Position numbers and translations under genes: made by a program. Below are positions 57,231 through 64,000 of a stretch of 64,000 nucleotides of DNA, piece by piece. Every line of letters starts with the position of its first letter. Position 1 is the stretch's first letter. Under the pieces are notes generated by a model. That model was not told the origin of the DNA and made no database searches. It saw only the letters and a list, made by a program, of their open reading frames with translations. Source of the stretch: Aporrectodea caliginosa (Eukaryota; Annelida; Clitellata; Crassiclitellata; Lumbricidae); the NCBI GenBank assembly GCA_020284085.1, contig JACEVL010000776.1, positions 1 through 64,000 on the forward strand, in the 5' to 3' direction.

Positions 57231-57815
57231 GGTACTTGTCGGTTAATTCACCGCATTTCATTTTCCCCATGCTAATGACTTTCCCACGTGAAATTAATTC
57301 ACCGCATTAAACTGGTGTCGAAAACACAGCACGATGTTTTAATTATTCCTAGTGCTGACGTCATATCCGTACAAGTCCATCCATTTTGCAAATAATACCG
57401 TAATAAGAAAACGTGGACGACACTAACCCTAACCCTGACCCTAACCGACCCTCACGACGCGTAACAACGAAGCATCAGCTTAACTGAAACTAACCGACAT
57501 AGATTATAGAACTTTACGTCGTGAGGGTCGGTTAGGGTCAGGGTTAGGGTTAGTGTCGTCATTAGAAGATAGACAAAGGCTACGACATAATGCGTCTTTA
57601 ATATGAAACAGTGAAACAATGGAAGGACTTGTACGGATATGACGTCACAACTAGGACTGTGCTTAATTTTAAAGGAAACAAACGCGTGTCTTCCGGTTGC
57701 GTAGAAATTTATTCGGGTCCATGAACAGGCAAGGTAGACGCAAGAATTAAATGCGGTGAATTAACCGACAAGGTACACGAGAAAATGAAATGCGGTGAAT
57801 TAACCGACAAGTACC
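57231..57815. mobile_element. 585-bp fold-back element with telomere-like arms, TSD AAAAATTC
   Basis: A perfect 35-bp terminal inverted repeat begins GGTACTTGTCGGTTAATTCA (57231-57265; 57781-57815). AAAAATTC at 57223-57230 and 57816-57823 is an exact 8-bp duplication. TTAATTCACCGCATT recurs subterminally in both arms. A further inverted pair (ATATCCGTACAAGTCC) lies at about 57364 and 57626. In the centre, 57416-57459 and 57517-57560 are perfect 44-bp arms made of CTAACCCTAACCCTGACCC-type repeats. Confidence 0.9.
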
Positions 57816-58159
57816 AAAAATTCATTAATTCATTCATGCAAATTATTTGGTTGAATTATCTCTCATCCATTTGCAGAGCTATATTTCTATTTCTATAGGC
57901 TATCTTTCTATTTCTCCTTCCTGCCCTAGGCTCCCTCCCCCACCTCCCTCCTCTCTTCCTTCTCACCCTCCTCCACACTTCAAGCAGGACCTATTTACTG
58001 GCTAGTACTACACTTAGGAAGATTCATGCGTTTGTACGCCGAATACAGGGCCGTTTTAAGGTCGTCGTGGGCCATAGGCACTCCTGCATCTGCATCTGCC
58101 AGGCACCAGCTCAACTTTAAAGCTAAACGCGTAGTTAGCCTACGTGATTCACGAGCACA

Positions 58160-58285
58160 CCCAGATATCTGCTCCACCTGCGTCCCCTTGCCAACTCAGC
58201 TATACTGAGTACACTGGCCGTACACTGTCGGTGGGAAGATGAGACGGTGAGGGAGAGAACCGGCCACCCGCCCTCATATGCCGGG
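58160..58285 (+). mobile_element. SINE D, partial
   Basis: CTCCACCTGCGTCCCCTTGC, CAACTCAGCTATACTGAGTA, CACTGTCGGTGGGAAGATGA and GGCCACCCGCCCTCATATGC. The tRNA-like head is missing. Confidence 0.7.
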
Positions 58286-58289
58286 GATT

Positions 58290-58495
58290 TGATATTGATC
58301 TCCTCACCAAGTTCAGAAGTGCACAAAGTTCAAAGTGCACAAACGACCATACGCCAGATAATCGATGACACGAAGCAAGTGCGTGTGAAGGACTTGCTCA
58401 AGGTCCGCACACAGTGACCGCCTCAGTGGAGGCTCGAACCCGTACTCTCCACGTTACAGGCCGAGCGCTCTAACCAATGCGCTACCGTACCACAC
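58290..58495 (-). mobile_element. tRNA-derived SINE (family B), near complete
   Basis: The minus strand starts GGTAGCGCATTGGTTAGAGC, then the B box GGGTTCGAGCCTCCAC, GACCTTGAGCAAGTCCTTCA, and body ATCGATTATCTGGCGTATGG and TCGTTTGTGCAC. The best B copy in the window. Confidence 0.82.
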
Positions 58496-58879
58496 TAATT
58501 GTAGGGCCTGCGGCAAAATTCCCAGAGCTGGAGTTGGGGGAATTGCCCCGGTGGTGGCTTAGACTTCTGAAGCTGAAGTCCAAATGAAAGTGAGGGAGAG
58601 TTATAGATGGGCTAGAGTCGCTAGACTACTAGATCCGTCAGCGCCTTAGTGGTTTCTCTGGATATCTGAGCAATGCTTTTTACGATTGAGAACGTTGTAT
58701 TCGATAGATGGCCGAGGGTTTGTGTACTATGAGGCCATCTGGTGAATAGTGTGTATGCCTATTTAAAGCAAGCGTCGGTCCGTTTGAGTGCGACTCAAAG
58801 GTGAGGTAAGGTAGACGTCAACGGCCATGGCATGATGGCAGCCATTATAAGATGTCGTTTATCATTGGAAATCGTTCAG

Positions 58880-58993
58880 AACTCCGCCACTACTCTACCT
58901 GTGGTAGTGCCAGTCCCAAGCCCTGGTTAAAGGAGGAGGGCGACGCTAATCATGTTTGTTATGACACAGTGTCGTTAAACAGTAACCAAGCAA
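58880..58993 (+). mobile_element. ~114-bp retroposon family A with 13-bp TSD
   Basis: AACTCCGCCACTACTCTACC to AACAGTAACCAAGCAA. GGAAATCGTTCAG at 58867-58879 and 58994-59006 is exact. Confidence 0.92.
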
Positions 58994-59019
58994 GGAAATC
59001 GTTCAGTCCGTCCATCGAT

Positions 59020-60005
59020 CCAAGCACCCAATCACCCACCTATCAAAAACATCCTACCACCAGCCATACATTCGTTCATCCATCCTCCCATGCATCCATG
59101 CATCCATGCATCCATGCATCCTTGCATCCATGCATCCATAGCCATCTATGTATCTATCCATCCATTCATACATTCTATTCATCATTCATGCATGCATCCA
59201 TGCATGCATGCATGTATGTATCACATCCATCTATCTATCCATGCATGCATGTATGCATGCATCCATCCATCTATCTATCTATCATCTATCTATCTATCTA
59301 TCTATCATCTATCTATCCATCTATCCATCTATCCATCCATTACCATCCTTCCATACATATGTATCTATGTCATATGTATCCATGCATGCATGCATCCATC
59401 CATCATCTATCCATCTATCTATCATTCATCATTCATCCATCTATCCATCCATCTCCATCCATCCATCTATCCATCCATCCATCCATCCATCTATCCATCC
59501 ATCCATCCATCCATCCATCCATCCATCCATACATTCATGTCATCCATGCATCCATGCATGCATGCATCCATCCATCCATCCATCCATCCATCCATCCATA
59601 CATACATACATTCATCCATGCATCCATGCATGCATCCATCCATCCATCCAACAAACCAACTTCAACCATCCATCCATACATTCATTCATCCATGCATCCA
59701 TGCATCCATGCATCTATCATCCATGCATTCATTCATCCATGCATCTATCCATCCATCCATCCATCCATCCATCCATCCAACCAATCATCCATCCATCCAT
59801 CCATCCATCCATCCATCCATCCATCCATCCATCCATCCATCCATCCATCCATCCATCCATCCATCCATCCATCCATCCATCCATCCATCCATCCATCCAT
59901 CCATCCATCCATCCATCCATCCATCCATCCATCCATCCATCCATCCATCCATTCATCCATCCATCCAACCAACCATCCAACCAACCATCCAACCAACCAA
60001 CCATC
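59020..60005. repeat. ~1-kb (CATC)n satellite-like array
   Basis: CATCCATC/CATGCATC/CTATCTAT tetranucleotides, purest at 59740-59965. All three frames stay open because the period is 4 and the unit lacks a stop. The [12 protein letters not shown] ORF at 58852-60267 is therefore not evidence of a gene. Confidence 0.97.
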
Positions 60006-60204
60006 CAGCCATGCTTCTACGCAAGGACGTAACTTGCACCAGATTCGTGATGACCAATTCCCTCCACCCTCCACTCCCCTTCTTTCTTCCATTCTACCTT
60101 TCTCCCTCCCCTTCTCCTATTCCCTAAACACGATTTATTACGCTTTGTCTGTTAGTCTGTTACCTGAAGGTGCCTCGCCGATAACACAGAACATGTTTAC
60201 ATTC

Positions 60205-60320
60205 TGTTCGCAGCTGTTAATAGGACAATCCCTACAATGTATGCTGACGACACTGAGACCACGATAGAGAGAGCTAATCAACAGTTAATCGTGTGCATCA
60301 TTGGTGGCCAGAACTCAGCC
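60205..60320 (+). pseudogene. Possible LINE RT scrap
   Basis: One frame reads [20 protein letters not shown], with a YADD motif as in RT. It is short and isolated. Confidence 0.3.
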
Positions 60321-60329
60321 AGGAAACAT

Positions 60330-62980
60330 TTGTGAATAATTGTGATCTGACATGCAAGCCCACCTCAGACCTCTGCTGTTTCTCTTCGTCCTCTGTATAC
60401 TCTCTATAGACTGTCTTGATCTCTCTGTCCCTCGGGCAAGGACTGGCCCAGGGATGGGCAAATTAGGCCACTCGGAAAAATGTAATTGAATTACAGTCTG
60501 CTTGTCTGTTTTTTATATCGATTTGAGCAGCAAGGACTGAGGAGTCTGTTGAATGAATGAGATTAATGTAGGGAGATCAAGAAGTTGGAAGACAGAAAGA
60601 CCTGTGTTTAAACAAGGCAGAAGTTATTGAATTGTTTGGATTTAATCGTATTTTTGAATTAAGCACTGAATGTTATTTATTTGATAACTGTTGCTTGCTG
60701 ATGTCTTGTGTGAGAAATGTGATGGGCCAAATGCATCACAGTTCTCTGTAGGGCCTTAACATTGCTTAGCATCTTTCATTTGGGTAGTCCTTTCATGGCA
60801 AGTGTCTCAGGCAGTTTCACTTTCTATTTTGCCACAGTATTCTTTAAGCTCGCCTAGTCGTCTTTGCTTTAACATTGTTACCCGTTTGTACCAATTGATG
60901 GCGAATGAGCAGACTCTAAATCTCTGCTTCATATTATCCAAATCTCTATCTCGCCCTGTCCGTATATTTTCACGCTGATATGCGCTATCTTTGTTTGTCC
61001 CACATTCCTGCGTTTTCAGACACTCTTTCTTTCATTGTTGTGCTCGTTAACTTTTTCTCAACCTAACTACGGTTTTCGTCATTCTCGCACTATTAATCAT
61101 TATTTCTATTTGTCCGTCTTTCTGCCACCTAACTCTGTCTATCTATCTGTCTTTCTGTCTGTTTTTCTGTCTGCATGTATCTTAATTTGTCTGTCTGTCT
61201 CTTTCTTTGTCTGTCTCTCTATCTATCTGTGTGTGTCTATTTTTTCTCTCTGTCTCTACTTCTTCTTGCTCAGCCTTTTTCTTTCTATCTGTGTGTGTCT
61301 CTGGCTGTCTTTGTCTCTATCTCTCTCCTGCCCTTAACTTTATTAGTAAGTCTGTCTTTCGTTCTCAATCTTCAAATTCTCGGTCCCTGGACTCCCTACC
61401 TCACACTATCAACATCGCTCTCTTGTCCACTCTCTCCATCTTTATTCATTCCATTTTGCTCTAATACACAGGCCTTGTTTGTCTTCGCTCATTCACTTAC
61501 TCGCTCAGCCTCTGATTTATTTTTGCGGTTCTTTATGACACATCTGAGCTTTCCACCGCTCTTTCTACATATTCTAAAGTCTAGTAGTTGTGTCTCTTCG
61601 CATTTGCATTGGTGCTAATGTTTGTCTTGCATGCCCATCCAAGTAAAAGCAAATTACTCAAATTGAGAATATTTATGAAATTGGACTTTCTGTGGGTAAT
61701 ACCAAATTGACAATGAAATTCGACTGCCTGAGTGCTGAAATGAAGGGACTACGGAGACCTTTGCCAACACCTCCTCGTGGTGGTCTCTGGGCATGCAGTT
61801 TTACCAGTTGACTGCATGGCGAAGATTGGCAGCTGCACTTCCTTTTGTATCTTCAGTATACTTCACTATCTCATTACTAAGCTGGTTATTATTCCACTTT
61901 TCTTAGGTACGTTTTCAGTAATTTCTCAAGCATTAGCCTACTTAAATTTATTCTAGGCATTTTCACAAAATAAGTGCTCCACTCTCCACATCACTAAAAC
62001 TAATAACTCATCCATGCAGCACTTGCTTATGTTTAAAAATACAATCTTTGCTGGCGATAAACAACTGATAATAATAGGTTCCATGCTCTATCACGTTTAT
62101 CAGAATCACGTTTACAACTGGTTAATAACTGGTGATGGTGCCTACATGTATACCTTAAAGTATTAATTAAAACTTCAGACTGGTGAATTCTTCAGTTTTG
62201 CAATGTGTACAATATTTAGGCTACAACTCACTTATCCAATGCCACAACACTTGATTTGTATTGCCTCATTCTCAAGACTTCTAAAAGCAAGAATTGTATT
62301 TTACACAAGTTTCCACCTTTATTAATACAGACACGTATTTAAACTCACAAGCATAATATCAAAGGCACAAAACTGTCCATTAATTAGAAGAAAATCTGTA
62401 GACATGAAAGAGTACATGGATAGAATCAGATTACATTATCCTGTCACTTAAACAGATTAAACAATATGCAGTAAACTAAATCAGATAAACAATTTTTCGT
62501 TGAGAAATATTGTGGCAATGACAGTCTCACTAATGGTATGTACTTCAACAGTTCTAAGTACATGTATATAACTTAACTAATTAGCAATTCCGTAAGAAAA
62601 TTAGGCACCATCAAACTCCAGTGGAAAGAATTTTTAGATTATATAGACCGATTCTTGTGGATGCTGAAAACTACCTGGGAAAGGCTTTCATCGTCAAGTA
62701 CACAAAAGTGACTGGCCAAATGTATGCTTACTCAGGTCAATTTTCATAACCTAGATGCTTTCTCATTTAACACTTCAACGACGAGAGTGTACTAAAAGCA
62801 ACTGGGAAACCAATGCAGCTCATCATTAAAGTTCTAAATAAACACCTGGACTTAACAGTGCAGTCAGTCAACTCCAACCGAAATTTAAAACTATGAACAC
62901 TTCATCCGTTCAACCAGTTTATGCAAAAAAGGAGTCCTTGAATTTACAACACTTCAACAGCAAATACATTTATAAAAAAA
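60330..62980. other. Largely unique noncoding DNA; TCTG tract
   Basis: A TCTG/TCTC-rich tract spans about 61090-61340. The rest shows few of the repeats that fill the window and no supported gene. Part may be 3' UTR of the cathepsin gene to the right. TTTATT (AATAAA on the minus strand) occurs at 62985-62990 and 62318-62323. Confidence 0.5.
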
Positions 62981-62984
62981 AAGC

Positions 62985-62990
62985 TTTATT
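62985..62990 (-). terminator. Candidate polyadenylation signal AATAAA
   Basis: Lies 264 bp downstream of the cathepsin stop codon on its strand. Another AATAAA is at 62318-62323. Position only; no transcript evidence. Confidence 0.35.
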
Positions 62991-63253
62991 AGGGTACTAC
63001 AAACCCACTCCGGATACAGAAAATAATAACATCATACAGGAGACAATCAAAATCCCTAAATCAGACAAAGCCTGTAGAATTATCAGCAAAACACAAAATT
63101 AGAAAAACAAACATCAGATAATTCCTACAACTCCAGTTCTTAAAATTGTGATTATATAACGACACAGAATTGCTGTTAAAATTCTTTTACAAAGATCATA
63201 ATTGTTTTGTGGGTCACAGTCAAATAATTGTTGCAAGTACTTTAACTCTAGAA

Positions 63254-64000
63254 TCAAACAGTTGGATAGCTGGCAGCCGTTGCAATACCACACTGGTTAT
63301 CCTTGTTTCGTGACATGTAGATGTAACCCTTATCGCCCCAAGAGGTACCCCAGCTGCAAAAATACAAAAACAAGAACAATGAGTATTAGCAAGTAATATG
63401 TAATGCAGTATCATCACTTGGCTACAGAAACTGGTCCAACTGTGGCAATAGTATCACTTGCTTGCACTATCAGTCACTTGCTTACTTACTTGTGAACACA
63501 CCTTAGCCAAAATAGTTCTAAAAGTCAAACAAGTAAACCAGACTGTCGCAGACAGGTTCCTTGAATGATCTGTAAGAAGGACATCAACAAGGATTGTGTA
63601 CAGACTCTCACATCTGGTTAAGCAATTAAGTTATTAAGTTTGGTATTCAGAATTCACCATTAATACATGTACCCAGTGTTTCCGTTAACGCCCAAATGGC
63701 CGTTTTTACGTCCGTAAAAGTAGTCCAAAACGTCCAAAAATTTTCGGTGTGATAGCCGAAACACATGAGCTACGTCCAAAAATATTATAGGTCGGGGCGT
63801 AAATACGTCCTCTTTTTAGACTCTAATGGAAACACTGCACGTACCAGGTACTTGCATCGCAGTGATCACACTCAATGTAAAGTCTTCAGTAACTTATGGA
63901 TACTAGTACTTCATAAATGTACATTGCTAGAAAACTAGCAAGGTGGGAAATTACCTGTTCTTAACAAGCCAGTAGTCTACTCCATTCAAGGTACCATAGC
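63254..64000 (-). CDS. Cathepsin L-like cysteine protease, last two exons (gene runs off the right edge)
   Basis: Exon 63955-64000 (partial) codes [14 protein letters not shown] plus AG of a Ser codon. Exon 63254-63353 supplies the C and then [32 protein letters not shown] and a stop. Joined by family knowledge, this is the C-terminus of papain-family C1A peptidases. Asn of VKNSW (codon 63957-63959) is the catalytic-triad Asn, and the Cys of NQCGIA is the conserved disulphide cysteine. ASYPTV is the typical cathepsin L ending. The 601-bp intron has a GT donor (63954-63953) and a TTTTTGCAG acceptor, phase 2. The active-site Cys and His exons lie beyond the window. Expected role: secreted/lysosomal endopeptidase. 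The paralog (L, V, S or K-like) cannot be fixed from the tail; L-like is the best fit. Confidence 0.95.
63674..63837. mobile_element. 164-bp hAT-like MITE in the cathepsin intron
   Basis: Ends CAGTGTTTCCGTTA and, reversed, CAGTGTTTCCATTA. Flanks CATGTACC (63666-63673) and CACGTACC (63838-63845) differ at one base. Internal ACGTCC(A)AAA motifs repeat. Confidence 0.85.

Noticed and set aside
57416..57560. True telomere or chromosome end
   Set aside because: Only a few degenerate TTAGGG-like units, in inverted arms inside a bounded transposon.
58852..60267. 471-codon ORF rich in SIHP repeats
   Set aside because: It is produced by (CATC)n, whose unit lacks stop codons in all three frames. Parallel long ORFs in the other frames show it is not selected.
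61035..61618. Serine/leucine-rich ORFs in the TCTG tract
   Set aside because: Multiple overlapping frames over low-complexity pyrimidine DNA.

Overview
This is animal nuclear DNA, most likely from a marine invertebrate and perhaps an echinoderm or other deuterostome (inference, low confidence). The signs are spliced genes, LINE and SINE families, many DNA-transposon MITEs, long simple repeats and no operons. The palindrome AGGCCT, usually as TAGGCCTA, occurs far more often than chance predicts.

Layout. 0.1-16.5 kb is intergenic: LINE reverse-transcriptase remnants, tRNA-derived SINEs, a ~113-bp retroposon family, MITEs and a 37-bp minisatellite (12.44-13.33 kb). 16.6-51.6 kb is a tandem triplication. 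Each module starts with an intact minus-strand LicD-family gene (18.3-19.2, 38.4-39.3 and 46.6-47.5 kb) followed by the same ordered noncoding segments. Module 1 is inflated to ~20 kb by nested transposons; modules 2 and 3 are 6-8 kb. 51.8-60.3 kb is again repeats: hAT MITEs, a fold-back element with telomere-like motifs, (CAT)n, and ~1 kb of (CATC)n. 60.3-63.2 kb is largely unique and noncoding. The right edge holds the last two exons of a cathepsin L-like cysteine protease on the minus strand.

Genes. The LicD proteins are predicted type II membrane proteins of the fukutin/FKRP/LicD phosphotransferase fold, probably Golgi. Copy 1 looks complete. Copy 2 has lost its normal N-terminus to a 117-bp retroposon and carries a 380-bp MITE upstream. 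Copy 3 has a catalytic-motif Asp replaced by His. The cathepsin gene continues beyond base 64000.

Mobile elements. Many DNA elements keep termini and target duplications that can be read directly: 8-bp duplications on about ten hAT-like elements, TAA/TAT on two Harbinger-like elements, TTAA on a piggyBac-like element. Family names are inferred from termini and duplications; no database was searched.
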